From: Idiomarina abyssalis
Lineage (GTDB): Bacteria > Pseudomonadota > Gammaproteobacteria > Enterobacterales > Alteromonadaceae
DNA: 64,000 nucleotides
Assembly (NCBI RefSeq): GCF_900116625.1
Contig: NZ_FPBE01000002.1
Coordinates: 186,001-250,000 of the forward strand
Direction of reading: 5' to 3'
The position numbers and the translations under genes are program-made. Shown here one piece after another: positions 9,887-19,133 of the stretch (position 1 is the stretch's first letter; each line of letters begins with the position of its first letter). The notes beneath the pieces were generated by a model. It made no database searches and was not told the origin of the DNA. It saw only the letters and a program-made list of their open reading frames with translations.

Positions 9887-10222
9887 TTAGAGAGACTTCA
9901 TTGTTCCTTTAGGAAGAACGGAAGTCACAGAACCTTTCTGGATGGTTACTTCTAGCTCGTCAGTCAAAGCAATAACAAGAAAGTCTTTATCGTCGCTTAC
10001 TTTGGTAATTTTACCGACTAAACCGCCTTGAGTAAGTACTTCATCACCCTTGCTCAATGCACCCATCAATTCTTTATGCTGCTTAACACGCTTAGCTTGC
10101 GGACGGTAAATCATGAAGTAGAAAATCAAAGCAAACATTACCAGCATGAAAATTAATTCCATGCCACCGCCACTTTGGCCACCTGCGTCTTGCGCGTAAG
10201 CTGAGCTAATAAAAAAGTCCAT
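9887..10222 (-). CDS. yajC: preprotein translocase subunit YajC
   Basis: Small inner-membrane protein that associates with SecDF; in E. coli it also occurs with AcrB. The 111 residues have one helix (MELIFMLVMFALIFYFMIY, about 21-39) followed by the conserved RPQAKRVKQHKELMGALSKGDEVLTQGG. It heads yajC-secD-secF. The queA and tgt genes that usually precede it are absent; upstream is an unrelated regulator gene reading the same way, 138 bases off. That gap holds no gene and no promoter that I would defend. Confidence 0.96.
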   Translation of the reverse strand: MDFFISSAYAQDAGGQSGGGMELIFMLVMFALIFYFMIYRPQAKRVKQHKELMGALSKGDEVLTQGGLVGKITKVSDDKDFLVIALTDELEVTIQKGSVTSVLPKGTMKSL

Positions 10223-10360
10223 AAAATTCCCTCAGTTAATTTAAATTTATTATTAATTTTTGAACAACCATCTCACGATATGGGGACAGCTATTGCAAAA
10301 TACAATTCAATTTATCTAAACCCGTTATACTATCAGAAAGTTTAACGCCGCTCAGTATTA

Positions 10361-11875
10361 TCAAATATCATATCCCAAACTTTTCAGCCTGCGCCTCAAA
10401 CCAATTTGTGATACTTGTAAATCCCACATCATTTTTTCGGTGTCAGAACGGTTTTTCTCGTAGCTTTGCTTAATCTCTTCTTCGGATAAATCCTGTGCGG
10501 TTCGCACACCTTCAAAACGTTGAATTAACTGATAAACAGACGCTCGGGAAATACCGAGTTTTTTCGCTGTAGCCTGCAGCTCAAAGCGACAACTTTCCAG
10601 CGTTTCTAATAACTCGTTGCGGCTCACACTGTTTGGTCGCCGCTGAACATGTGTTTCTTCTTCCCAATGACCATTTACCGAGGTGGGCCTAAGCATAGAG
10701 AGTAGTTGCGGATCCAAATGCAATTGCTCCTGATCGCGGCTATCAATAACCACCTGTCGAGCAACATTTCGCAACTGCCGCACATTGCCAGGCCAATGAA
10801 ATGTCATTAGCTGGCTCATTAGTTCACCGGAAATTTTCGCATCGTACGCGCGGTTACCATAAAGCTTTTGCCATTGTTCCCGAACAAAATAATCGAACAA
10901 CAAGCCTATGTCTTCACGCCTTTCCGTTAAAGGCGGAATAAACAACTGATAGGCGGACAGCTTTTCAATGAGCATCGATAACGTCGAGTTTTCTTCAATG
11001 TCGCCAGGGTCTTTATGGCTGGTAAACATAATACGACAGTTGATAGGCTGCGTATCCTCGGTGCCGACAGGGACAACTGAGCCACTTTGCAGAACAGTGT
11101 GCAATAAGCGATGCACATTCACCGAAGCGTCTTCGATATCTTCAAGTACAATAGTTCCACCGTTTGCTTGCTCAAAATAGCCAAGCTGACGGTTTCCGTC
11201 GCGTTCGCTCCCAAACAGTTCAGCTTCGGCGACTGCGTCATGAATTGCAGCGAGGTTCACGCTGATGAACGGCTTGTCGCGCCTTTCACTGGCCTGATGA
11301 ATAGCATAAGCCGCCTGCTGTTTTCCTACTCCGGCCGCACCTCTAATCATAACCGGCAGACTCATACTGGCCAGTTGCTCTACACGTTGTCTGATAGCCC
11401 GAATATCGGAACTGATACCAAAAAGTACATCGTTATCATCAACCGCAGAGTCATGCAGCGGCAGAAGCTTCAACAATAAAACGATTCTATGGTTTAAACC
11501 AATAACCACGCCATTATCCAGCTCTCTTTCGTGCAGCACATACTCGTCCTGAACGCCCCGGCCAACAACGGTTACCGTCGTTTTAGTGCTATGTGCCCGA
11601 AGCTTTATGCGCCCATCGGGTTCACTTTGAAAAATAATGGGTGAACGACTAATAAATTCATCAAGCAAGGCTCTACCGGCATTGCCATTTTTAGCGAATT
11701 CGGGTTTTACCCGGCTTAAATAATCATTGCCCTCATTGTGCAAATCAATTAATGCGGCACGTTCGCCTATCCGTGATCTATCCGGGTGCGTTGCAATAAC
11801 TAACATGGGAACTCGTTGATAACTGTCAACGAGTTCGTCAACCGCGTGTTTTGTCGTGTACTGAGTTGCACTCAT
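10361..11875 (-). CDS. sigma-54 activator-like regulator lacking GAFTGA
   Basis: A 504-residue regulator. Residues about 80-140 resemble the second half of an FHA domain, ending in NGVVIGLNHRIVLLLKLLP. An AAA+ domain follows: Walker A GAAGVGK at 179-185 (family norm GETGTGKE), AEAELFG at 216-222, GYFEQANGGTIVLEDIE at 232-247 and WPGNVRQL at 361-368. The GAFTGA loop that contacts sigma-54 should lie between AELFG and GYFEQA but is missing; only SERDGNRQL is there. Walker B reads VLEDI instead of FLDEI. A Fis-type helix-turn-helix is at about 421-453 and a second possible one at the C-terminus (VSQIGLRRRLKSLGYD). Probably a sigma-54-independent DNA-binding protein. It faces the TRIC gene across a 144-base divergent gap. 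Confidence 0.85.
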   Translation of the reverse strand: MSATQYTTKHAVDELVDSYQRVPMLVIATHPDRSRIGERAALIDLHNEGNDYLSRVKPEFAKNGNAGRALLDEFISRSPIIFQSEPDGRIKLRAHSTKTTVTVVGRGVQDEYVLHERELDNGVVIGLNHRIVLLLKLLPLHDSAVDDNDVLFGISSDIRAIRQRVEQLASMSLPVMIRGAAGVGKQQAAYAIHQASERRDKPFISVNLAAIHDAVAEAELFGSERDGNRQLGYFEQANGGTIVLEDIEDASVNVHRLLHTVLQSGSVVPVGTEDTQPINCRIMFTSHKDPGDIEENSTLSMLIEKLSAYQLFIPPLTERREDIGLLFDYFVREQWQKLYGNRAYDAKISGELMSQLMTFHWPGNVRQLRNVARQVVIDSRDQEQLHLDPQLLSMLRPTSVNGHWEEETHVQRRPNSVSRNELLETLESCRFELQATAKKLGISRASVYQLIQRFEGVRTAQDLSEEEIKQSYEKNRSDTEKMMWDLQVSQIGLRRRLKSLGYDI

Positions 11876-12019
11876 TCTCGCTAATCCTTAGCCCAACAGC
11901 CTTTCTGACGTTGGTGCCATGATAAAATTATGAATAGCAAATAGCCACTCAATTTGTGCTGGGAATCAATAAAGGTTAATGACAAACTAAGTTATACCAT
12001 TGCTACTTTTTGATTACTC

Positions 12020-12637
12020 ATGGAATTGATATTTTACTGGACAGATCATGCTGGTGTCGCGGTTTTTGCGATAGCTGGTACGTTATTAGCGTTTCGTAAG
12101 AAAATGGATGGTTTTGGCGTACTGGTTTTAGCATCAGCAACGGCTATTGGCGGCGGAACGACTCGCGATCTTATACTGGGTTTACCGGTTTTCTGGACTT
12201 ACGATCCCAACTACCTTTACACCATTATTATTGCGGCGTTACTCACTATAGTCTGGCTGCGCTTTAAAGCCTATATTCCCATGACAACATTAATGGTCGC
12301 CGATGCCATTGGACTTGCCTTTTTTGCAACAATGGGCGCGGAGAAAACCTTATCAGCGGGCTTTTCACCTTTTATCGCTATTATTATGGGAACCATATCG
12401 GCCTGTTTTGGTGGCATGCTCCGTGACGTTCTTGCCCGTGATATTCCCATGGTTTTAAAAAGTGAGTTGTACGCAACGACTTGCATCGCAGGGGCTACGG
12501 TTTATGTTCTGCTGGTTCCTTACCAACCTTTGATAGCATTAGCTGCTGGTATGACATCAACGCTGCTGATTCGCTTAGGGGCAATTAAGTTTAACTGGTC
12601 GCTGACTGTTTTCCGTGATCAGCAGGATCACCATTAG
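12020..12637 (+). CDS. TRIC-type trimeric cation channel family protein
   Basis: UPF0126/YadS family membrane protein, homologous to trimeric intracellular cation channels. The 205 residues hold about seven hydrophobic helices arranged as two three-helix repeats, each opening with the family glycine-rich motif: SATAIGGGTTRDLIL near 45-59 and TISACFGGMLRDVLARDIP near 131-149. Residues KxxG and GGxxRD are as in the family. It sits 2 bases before the start of the large kinase gene and is probably cotranscribed with it; whether they work together is unknown. Physiological ion not deducible. Confidence 0.92.
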   Translation: MELIFYWTDHAGVAVFAIAGTLLAFRKKMDGFGVLVLASATAIGGGTTRDLILGLPVFWTYDPNYLYTIIIAALLTIVWLRFKAYIPMTTLMVADAIGLAFFATMGAEKTLSAGFSPFIAIIMGTISACFGGMLRDVLARDIPMVLKSELYATTCIAGATVYVLLVPYQPLIALAAGMTSTLLIRLGAIKFNWSLTVFRDQQDHH

Positions 12638-12639
12638 CC

Positions 12640-15600
12640 ATGCTAAGCATCGAAGTCACCGTTTTTGCAGCAATTGCTTACTTAACCATTCTATTCAGCA
12701 TTGCTTATCGCGGTGACCGGGCAGCGTCCAACCGGGTAAAGCCTTATCGCTACTCCCTGGCTCAGGGTGTGCACTGCACGTCATGGGCGTTTTTCGGAAC
12801 CATTACTCAGTCTGCCTACTATGGCTGGGCCTTTGCGCCAACTTACGCCGGTGCAATTGTTGTTTTTATCGTGCTTCATGGCTTACAACTTAAGCTACTC
12901 AATTATTGTAAACATCAGAATATTACGTCCATTGCCGATCTCATCGGCACACGCTACGGCAAGTCGCCTTTATTAGCCGGAATTGTCGCCATTACCGCTT
13001 TTATCGCCGTCGTGCCATACATATCACTGCAATTACGTGCGGTCACATCAAGTTTTGCGGCTGTCACCGGGTTTGATAATAACCCGTCGTGGCTATTCGA
13101 CCTTTCCTTCCTGGTAGCTTTAACCATGATTGGGTTCGGTTTCCTTTTTGGTACACGCCGCCTTAGTTTGGCCGAACAGCATTCCGGTTTAATGGATGCC
13201 ATTGCTTTCGAGTCTTTAGTAAAGCTTGGTGCTTTTATCATTGTGGGGCTATTTGCCAGTTATACCGTGTTCGACGGTTTAGCCGACCTTTTCCAAACCA
13301 GTTTTCAGTCAGCGCACACTCAGGAAGTTCTGGCCGGGCGTGAGCATGGCGGCTATGTGTTTGCGGTACATATGCTGTTAGGCGGGCTATCCATGTTTTG
13401 TCTGCCTCGCCAGTTTCATGTGGGCTATGTGGAAAACACCCATCCCGATGAATTGAAAACGGCACGCTGGGCTTTTCCGCTATACCTGTTCGCTATTAAT
13501 TTTTTCATACTGCCGCTGGCATTAAGCGCATTACACCTAGCACCGGAACAAGCGGGGCAGGATACCTTTCTGCTTGCCATTCCGCTTATGATGGACAGGC
13601 CGGATATTACCCTTATTGCCTTTATTGGCGGTTTGTCAGCAGCTACCAGCATGGTCATTATTGCGTTACTGGCGTTGAGCATCATGGTCTCAAACGACGT
13701 GGTTATGCCCGTCTGGTTGCGCATGACCCGGCAAAAACTCAGGCAGTTTAGCTTTACGCCCAAGCGAATTTTGTCCATTCGACGCATGACAATGGTCGTG
13801 GTCATGTTTATGGCCTACCTGTACTATCAGGCCACCATTGAGTCGATGCCATTGGTAAACTCCGGGTTACTCTCACTGGCCTTACTGGCTCAGTTGGCTC
13901 CCGCTATTTTAGCGACGGTTGTGTGGCGAAATGCGACTCAAACCGGGGTGCTGGCCGGACTCGCTGTCGGTACGATTCTCTGGCTGGTACTTTTACTCAT
14001 TCCATCCATCGGCCGTCAACCTCTGGTTACCGATATTGATATCGCCAATGGCGTACTCATTAGCCTGGGAGCCAACCTGGCCTGCTTTTGGTTATTCTCG
14101 GTAATTAGCAGAAATGTTCAGACGGAACTGCCCCATATTGATAACAGTGACAGTTATACACAACAGCCAAGTCTCACCTGGGCCCGGCTGCGTTCACTTT
14201 TGTCCCGGTTTTACGATGACCAGCAATTAGCGGCTATTCAACAGCGGCTGAGAATGGATCTGTTAACCCCGGAAGGCCAGGCGATGGTTCCGGCTCCTAT
14301 GCTGGTTCGTATCGAGCGTGAGTTATCAGCGGTAATAGGCACTTCAGCCAGCCGGCTTCTGTTGGATACCGTTTCGGAACAGCAGGAATTCCCGGTTTCC
14401 CGGGTGGTTGACTGGGCGACCGAAGCGTCACGCCTTTATCAGTTTAACCGGGAGCTTTTACAGGCTTCCGTCGAAAATATTCCGCAGGGCATTAGTGTGG
14501 TCGACCAAAAGCTGAGACTGGTAGCATGGAACCGACGTTATCTGGAGATATTTGCTTACCCGGACGGATTAGTCCGCTCAGGAATGCCTGTTGAAGAACT
14601 GCTGCGTTACAACGCCAGTCGCGGTCTGTTAAGTACCTCTGAAAACGGAGACGTCGAAAGTGAAATTCAAAAACGTCTGAGTTACTTACGTGCTGGTAGT
14701 GCCTATCGTTACCAGCGCCAGCAGGGCTCATTAACAATAGAACTTCAGGGAAACCCAATGCCGGGCGGAGGCTTTGTTACAACCTACAGTGATATTACTG
14801 AGCGTATCGAAGCCCAAAAACAGCTACAAAAAGTTAATCAGGAGCTGGAGCAACGCGTTGACGAGCGAACACAGCAGTTATTATCCGCCAAACAGGCGGA
14901 AGAAAGAGCTCATGAAAGTAAGTCCCGATTTTTTGCAGCGGTAAGCCACGACTTAATGCAGCCTTTTAATGCCGCCAGTTTGTTTTGTGAAATGCTGCAG
15001 TCTCGACTACCACAGGACTACCTGCCACTAGCCTCAAATATACAACGGTCTTTAGAACACGCCGAAGAGTTGCTTACCATGCTGCTCGATATGACTAAAC
15101 TGGATGCAGGAAACCTGCAACCCGACTACCAGTGCTTTTCTATTGATCAGGCGCTACAACCTCTCGTTGAACGTTATCAAATGATGGCGAAAGAAAAGCA
15201 ACTGCAACTGAACTACCACAAAAGCTCTGGCTTGGTAAAAACGGATAGAAAACTACTGACCCGCATTGTGCAGAACTTGCTGTCTAACGCCTTACGCTAT
15301 ACCGAGCAAGGCCGTATTGTGTTGGGCTTTCGCCGTCGCAAAGATAAACTTACCATCTGCATTGTTGATACAGGCGCGGGCATTCCTGAGCATAAACAAC
15401 AAGAGATATTCCGCGAGTTTCATCAGCTGCAATCCAGTGGCGACAACCCGGGACTTGGGCTTGGTCTTTCTATCGTTGAACGTATGTGCCGGCTGTTGAA
15501 AATTGAGTTAAGCCTGTCTTCAACGCCCGGACAAGGCACAGCTTTTAGCCTAACCCTGCCTGTTGTAGGATGGGAGAAAGAAGCTCAACCTATGGTTATT

Positions 15601-15987
15601 CAAAACTATTCCGTTGATGAGAAGTTATTACAGGGTATGAAGGTACTGGTTATTGATAATGACCCACAGGTTCTGGTTGCTACCGCGGGTCTTCTAACTG
15701 ACTGGGGCGCACAAACCTTCACGGCGGCCGATATCAAACAAGCTAAAATGCAACCACCCTGTGAACTGATTCTGGCCGATTATCATCTCGACGACGGTCA
15801 TACCGGAATTGAACTTGTTTGGGCTATGCGAAAAGCCTGGAGTGCTGATACCCCGGCGATTATCAATTCAGCTGACCCCGATGAACAACTCAGAGAGCAA
15901 GCGTTAGAAGCCAACGCTTACTTTATTCCAAAACCTCTAAAAAGTGGGGCTTTAAAGCGTTTACTCAAGCGTATCCGACGTGTCTAG
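12640..15987 (+). CDS. SSS-transporter hybrid histidine kinase, CrbS-like
   Basis: A 1115-residue membrane sensor. Residues about 1-500 form a sodium/solute symporter (SLC5-like) domain with about 13 helices; then a linker, a PAS domain (about 612-725, opening LLQASVENIPQGISVVDQ), a coiled coil, a HisKA domain with phosphoacceptor His in FAAVSHDLMQPFN (H770), an HATPase domain (NLLSNALRYT, GLGLGLSIVERM) and a C-terminal receiver from about 1000 with acceptor Asp in ILADYHLDDG (D1047). This order matches CrbS of Vibrio and Pseudomonas, which controls acetyl-CoA synthetase and acetate use. The last 27 bases overlap, tail-to-tail, the LuxR-type response regulator gene, the expected partner CrbR. 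Ligand and targets here are inferred, not seen. Confidence 0.9.
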   Translation: MLSIEVTVFAAIAYLTILFSIAYRGDRAASNRVKPYRYSLAQGVHCTSWAFFGTITQSAYYGWAFAPTYAGAIVVFIVLHGLQLKLLNYCKHQNITSIADLIGTRYGKSPLLAGIVAITAFIAVVPYISLQLRAVTSSFAAVTGFDNNPSWLFDLSFLVALTMIGFGFLFGTRRLSLAEQHSGLMDAIAFESLVKLGAFIIVGLFASYTVFDGLADLFQTSFQSAHTQEVLAGREHGGYVFAVHMLLGGLSMFCLPRQFHVGYVENTHPDELKTARWAFPLYLFAINFFILPLALSALHLAPEQAGQDTFLLAIPLMMDRPDITLIAFIGGLSAATSMVIIALLALSIMVSNDVVMPVWLRMTRQKLRQFSFTPKRILSIRRMTMVVVMFMAYLYYQATIESMPLVNSGLLSLALLAQLAPAILATVVWRNATQTGVLAGLAVGTILWLVLLLIPSIGRQPLVTDIDIANGVLISLGANLACFWLFSVISRNVQTELPHIDNSDSYTQQPSLTWARLRSLLSRFYDDQQLAAIQQRLRMDLLTPEGQAMVPAPMLVRIERELSAVIGTSASRLLLDTVSEQQEFPVSRVVDWATEASRLYQFNRELLQASVENIPQGISVVDQKLRLVAWNRRYLEIFAYPDGLVRSGMPVEELLRYNASRGLLSTSENGDVESEIQKRLSYLRAGSAYRYQRQQGSLTIELQGNPMPGGGFVTTYSDITERIEAQKQLQKVNQELEQRVDERTQQLLSAKQAEERAHESKSRFFAAVSHDLMQPFNAASLFCEMLQSRLPQDYLPLASNIQRSLEHAEELLTMLLDMTKLDAGNLQPDYQCFSIDQALQPLVERYQMMAKEKQLQLNYHKSSGLVKTDRKLLTRIVQNLLSNALRYTEQGRIVLGFRRRKDKLTICIVDTGAGIPEHKQQEIFREFHQLQSSGDNPGLGLGLSIVERMCRLLKIELSLSSTPGQGTAFSLTLPVVGWEKEAQPMVIQNYSVDEKLLQGMKVLVIDNDPQVLVATAGLLTDWGAQTFTAADIKQAKMQPPCELILADYHLDDGHTGIELVWAMRKAWSADTPAIINSADPDEQLREQALEANAYFIPKPLKSGALKRLLKRIRRV

Positions 15988-16611
15988 CATTTCTCGGAAC
16001 ATAATGCCGGCCTGGGTGCGGTTTACACAGTTTAATTTGCGCAAAATTGCGGAAGCGTGTTGTTTAATCGTGGTTTCCTGCACGCCCAGTTCATAGGCTA
16101 TTTGCTTGTTCAGTAAACCGTCGGCAATGCACTGTAAAACCTTAAATTGCTGCGGTGTTAGCTGCTCAAGCTTATTAGCAAATTCACTCATCTCTTCGTC
16201 AGGCTCTGCTAAATTCATGCTTAACATCGACTCCGGTAGCCAGTTATCGCCCGACAACACTGTTGTTACAGCCGTCTGCCATTCGGGTAAAGGAACTGAT
16301 TTTGGAATATAGCCACTGGCACCCAGCGCCATTGCCTGGCGTATAACACGAGTGTCTTCATTTGCAGAAACAATAACGACCAGAATATCCGGAAATTGGC
16401 TGCGTAAAACAGACAGTCCGGTTAAGCCCCGATTACCCGGCATTGAGAGATCAAGAAACACCAGTTCAATTTGAGGGAACCGCTTTAACTGCTGTTCTAA
16501 CTGAGAAAAACTTGAAGCTTCAATAATGTCGCTATCTAAACTATCACTTAATGCCTGCTTCATTGCCGCCCGAAAAAGCGGATGATCATCAGCAATAATT
16601 GCTCTGGCCAT
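15961..16611 (-). CDS. LuxR/NarL-type response regulator, CrbR-like
   Basis: A 216-residue regulator: receiver domain with acidic pocket DD (8-9), phosphoacceptor D54 in LVFLDLSMPG and Lys in GYIPKS, then a LuxR-type helix-turn-helix (about 148-205) with LTPQQFKVLQCIADGLLNKQ and VQETTIKQHASAILRKL. The start at 16611 is preferred to an upstream ATG at 16647 because AGGA lies 5 bases before it and the receiver begins at once (MARAIIADDHP). It overlaps the CrbS-like kinase gene by 27 bases in convergent orientation, so the two transcripts are antisense at their ends. Likely the cognate regulator for that kinase. Confidence 0.92.
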   Translation of the reverse strand: MARAIIADDHPLFRAAMKQALSDSLDSDIIEASSFSQLEQQLKRFPQIELVFLDLSMPGNRGLTGLSVLRSQFPDILVVIVSANEDTRVIRQAMALGASGYIPKSVPLPEWQTAVTTVLSGDNWLPESMLSMNLAEPDEEMSEFANKLEQLTPQQFKVLQCIADGLLNKQIAYELGVQETTIKQHASAILRKLNCVNRTQAGIMFREMLDTSDTLE

Positions 16612-16658
16612 AGTTCCTGCTGAATTCAACTGTGAGTTAATGACCATGCTAGCGACTT

Positions 16659-16702
16659 AAAAGAAAAAAGCCAGCGTTACCGCTTTATGCAGCAACGCCG
16701 GC
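16659..16702 (-). terminator. rho-independent terminator after TonB receptor gene
   Basis: On the minus strand a 9-bp stem, GCCGGCGTT and AACGCTGGC (one G-U pair, forward positions 16670-16702), is followed directly by TTTTTTCTTTT. It lies just past the receptor stop codon at 16710 and before the response-regulator start. Confidence 0.88.
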
Positions 16703-16709
16703 CGGGGGG

Positions 16710-18917
16710 TTAAAAACGATAACCGACAGACAAAGATACGGTCCGCGGATCACCGTAGTAGCCAGTCACAATATTTTCGCCAAAGGTTGAGCCAAAGTTG
16801 TAGCCCGATAAACGGTACTCTTCGTCGAAAATATTTTTAGCATGTAAGCCGACGGTCCAGTTGCTGGCATCGGAATACCAAACCAAGCTCGTGTTGGTAA
16901 TACTGTACGAGTCTTCATCTAATGGCGATGGCACTTCAAATATCTGTGTTTCATCGCGGTAAGAAACTGCCGCTGACCATACTAAAGATCCGCTATCAAG
17001 GCTGAACTCTTTATTGAAGCCTAAGTTTGCAGTCAGCTCCGGTGTATTCGCAAACGACCATAATCCCGAAACATCTTCCACTTGTTGCGTTTCAGGGTTA
17101 AAGAATGCGACCTCATCAAACTCGGCATTAATGTAACCAATTGAGCCAGTGAAATTCAGAGTTGATGTTGCTGCAAATGTACCTTCAACTTCTACGCCCT
17201 TGACAGTTGAGTCAGCCGCATTCAATACCTGCGACGCAACACCGTTTGGAACAGCTCGTTGAACAGTAACCTGCATGTCCTGGTAATCAGAATAGAAAGT
17301 TGACGCGTTAAGGCGTAAGCGCCCGTCAAGCAGTTCGCTCTTCATACCAATTTCAAAGGTATCAACTACTTCAGGGTCATAAGGGTTTTGCGCATCCGGG
17401 TTAAGTGAAACATCGGCTCGCATATCAACACCACCTGATTTGAAGCCATTACTGTAACTGGCATAAAACATCAGGCTTGGATCCATCTGGTAACGAAGGC
17501 TCGCGTGCGGCGAGAATTTGCTCCAGTCTGCTTTGGTGCTGAAGTCAGAGTTAACGACGATAGGATCCGCTGAGTAGTCACCGCGATCCAGAAACTTCAC
17601 TCCAGCATAAGTGTACCGGAATACATCAGCATCTTTTTCATCGCGGGTATAACGACCGCCTAAAGTTAAGGCCCACTGATCGTCAATTTGATAAGTTCCC
17701 TGACCAAATAAAGCTTCACTCGAGGTATCAACACAGCCGCCATTATCAATAGTTAAGTTCAACATACCAAGCACGGTGCCAAAGACACCACAAGCTTCAC
17801 CTTCATAAAGATACAAGCCGCCGATAAAATCAAACCTCTCGCTACCGTAACTTAATTGAAACTCCTGCGTTGTCTGATCGTCTTCATAAATTGCAGGTAC
17901 AAGCAGTACAGGGTTTACCGTGGAATCAAAGTCGATGTTCGTATCGGTATAACCCTCACGATAAGCTGTCACTGACTTAAACGCCCAGGCATTATTGATG
18001 TCCCAATCCACGGTTACTGAGTAACCCTCGGTTTCAACCGTGTTGTCAGTTGGCATTGCCGTATAGGAATCAAATACGTCATCTAAAGCAGGTTCTGTGC
18101 TTAGCAAACTGGGTAGTAAACGATGACCACCCCGTGCATTCGAGTCATCTTCTGTCCAGTCTGCAGCAAATTTCACTGACACGTCTTTAGACGCTAGCCA
18201 TTTCGCATTAATTCGACCCGTCATTAACTCTTTGTTGTAGTTTTCATCGCCAGTATTAACGAACTCGCCAAAACCATCACGGTTTAAAGTAGCGAATGCG
18301 CCGCCAATGTAGAAGTTGTCTGTCAGTGCTGTCTGGCCTGAAACCTTTAAGTCACGCTGGTTATAAGTGCCAACCGTTCCTTTAATTTCAAACTCGTCGT
18401 AGCCTGTCAGCTCGCGAGTTACGTACTTCATGGCACCACCGATGGTATTCTTACCGTACAAAGTTCCTTGTGGACCACGCAGAACTTCCACACGCTGTAC
18501 GTCCAGTACTTCCAGAACCGCGCCTTGAGGTCGGGCGACATAAACATCATCTATGTAAATACCGACACCTGGCTCAAACCCCCATAATGGATCCTGCTGG
18601 CCAATGCCACGAATATAAGCAGTGAGCGTCGAGTTAGTTCCGCGACTGACCTGAAAGGTGGTGTTCGGCATTTTAAACTGAAGTTCTGTAATATCTCCAA
18701 TACCGCCCTGTTCCAATTCCTGTTCACCGAAAGCACTTACAGATACTGGCACTTCCTGAAGACTTTCGTTCGTACGACGCGCGGTCACTTCAATTCGTTC
18801 AAGCTTGCCGTCTTCAGCCTCGGTATTCTCATTTTGCTGAGCCAAAGCCATAGGACTGCTAAGCAGAGTGGTTACCGCTGCTGCAATCAGTGATTTCTGA
18901 AATTTGGGTTGTTTCAT
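16710..18917 (-). CDS. TonB-dependent outer-membrane receptor
   Basis: A 735-residue active transporter of the outer membrane. It has a signal peptide (cleavage near SPMALAQQ, residue 27), a possible TonB box around KLERIEVTAR (about 38-47), a plug domain with GVGIYIDDVYVARPQGA and VEVLRGPQGTLYGKNTIGG (about 125-165), and a beta-barrel ending in the aromatic-terminated strand SLSVGYRF. The plug style is that of receptors common in marine and sphingomonad bacteria for small organic substrates, rather than a classical siderophore receptor, but substrate cannot be read from sequence. It is divergent from the permease, CoA ligase, esterase operon across 216 bases, which suggests a common substrate. 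A strong terminator follows. Confidence 0.93.
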   Translation of the reverse strand: MKQPKFQKSLIAAAVTTLLSSPMALAQQNENTEAEDGKLERIEVTARRTNESLQEVPVSVSAFGEQELEQGGIGDITELQFKMPNTTFQVSRGTNSTLTAYIRGIGQQDPLWGFEPGVGIYIDDVYVARPQGAVLEVLDVQRVEVLRGPQGTLYGKNTIGGAMKYVTRELTGYDEFEIKGTVGTYNQRDLKVSGQTALTDNFYIGGAFATLNRDGFGEFVNTGDENYNKELMTGRINAKWLASKDVSVKFAADWTEDDSNARGGHRLLPSLLSTEPALDDVFDSYTAMPTDNTVETEGYSVTVDWDINNAWAFKSVTAYREGYTDTNIDFDSTVNPVLLVPAIYEDDQTTQEFQLSYGSERFDFIGGLYLYEGEACGVFGTVLGMLNLTIDNGGCVDTSSEALFGQGTYQIDDQWALTLGGRYTRDEKDADVFRYTYAGVKFLDRGDYSADPIVVNSDFSTKADWSKFSPHASLRYQMDPSLMFYASYSNGFKSGGVDMRADVSLNPDAQNPYDPEVVDTFEIGMKSELLDGRLRLNASTFYSDYQDMQVTVQRAVPNGVASQVLNAADSTVKGVEVEGTFAATSTLNFTGSIGYINAEFDEVAFFNPETQQVEDVSGLWSFANTPELTANLGFNKEFSLDSGSLVWSAAVSYRDETQIFEVPSPLDEDSYSITNTSLVWYSDASNWTVGLHAKNIFDEEYRLSGYNFGSTFGENIVTGYYGDPRTVSLSVGYRF

Positions 18918-19038
18918 TGTTGTTCCCCTGACAGATAATGTCGTTTGTAATTGTTATTTCCGTTTACAGCTATTTAACGGTTCAGAGTCATGGTTGCTTA
19001 CTAAACTAGCGCAAATTGTTAAGATTGTGATCTGTACC

Positions 19039-19048
19039 ATAGTACTAT
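19039..19048. promoter_or_regulatory. perfect palindrome in the receptor/permease divergent gap
   Basis: ATAGTACTAT is a perfect 10-bp palindrome, set in TACCATAGTACTATAGGGGC, in the 216-base region between the divergent TonB receptor and permease genes. Its position about 85 bases before the permease start suits an operator for a dimeric regulator, for example the LuxR-type protein encoded nearby. That assignment is inference. Confidence 0.35.
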
Positions 19049-19133
19049 AGGGGCAAATCCCTTTATCACGCACAATACATCCATGCAGCGATTCAGAGCA
19101 TGGTCCGTTTTCTTTTTCGTTGCGAGGTAACTC

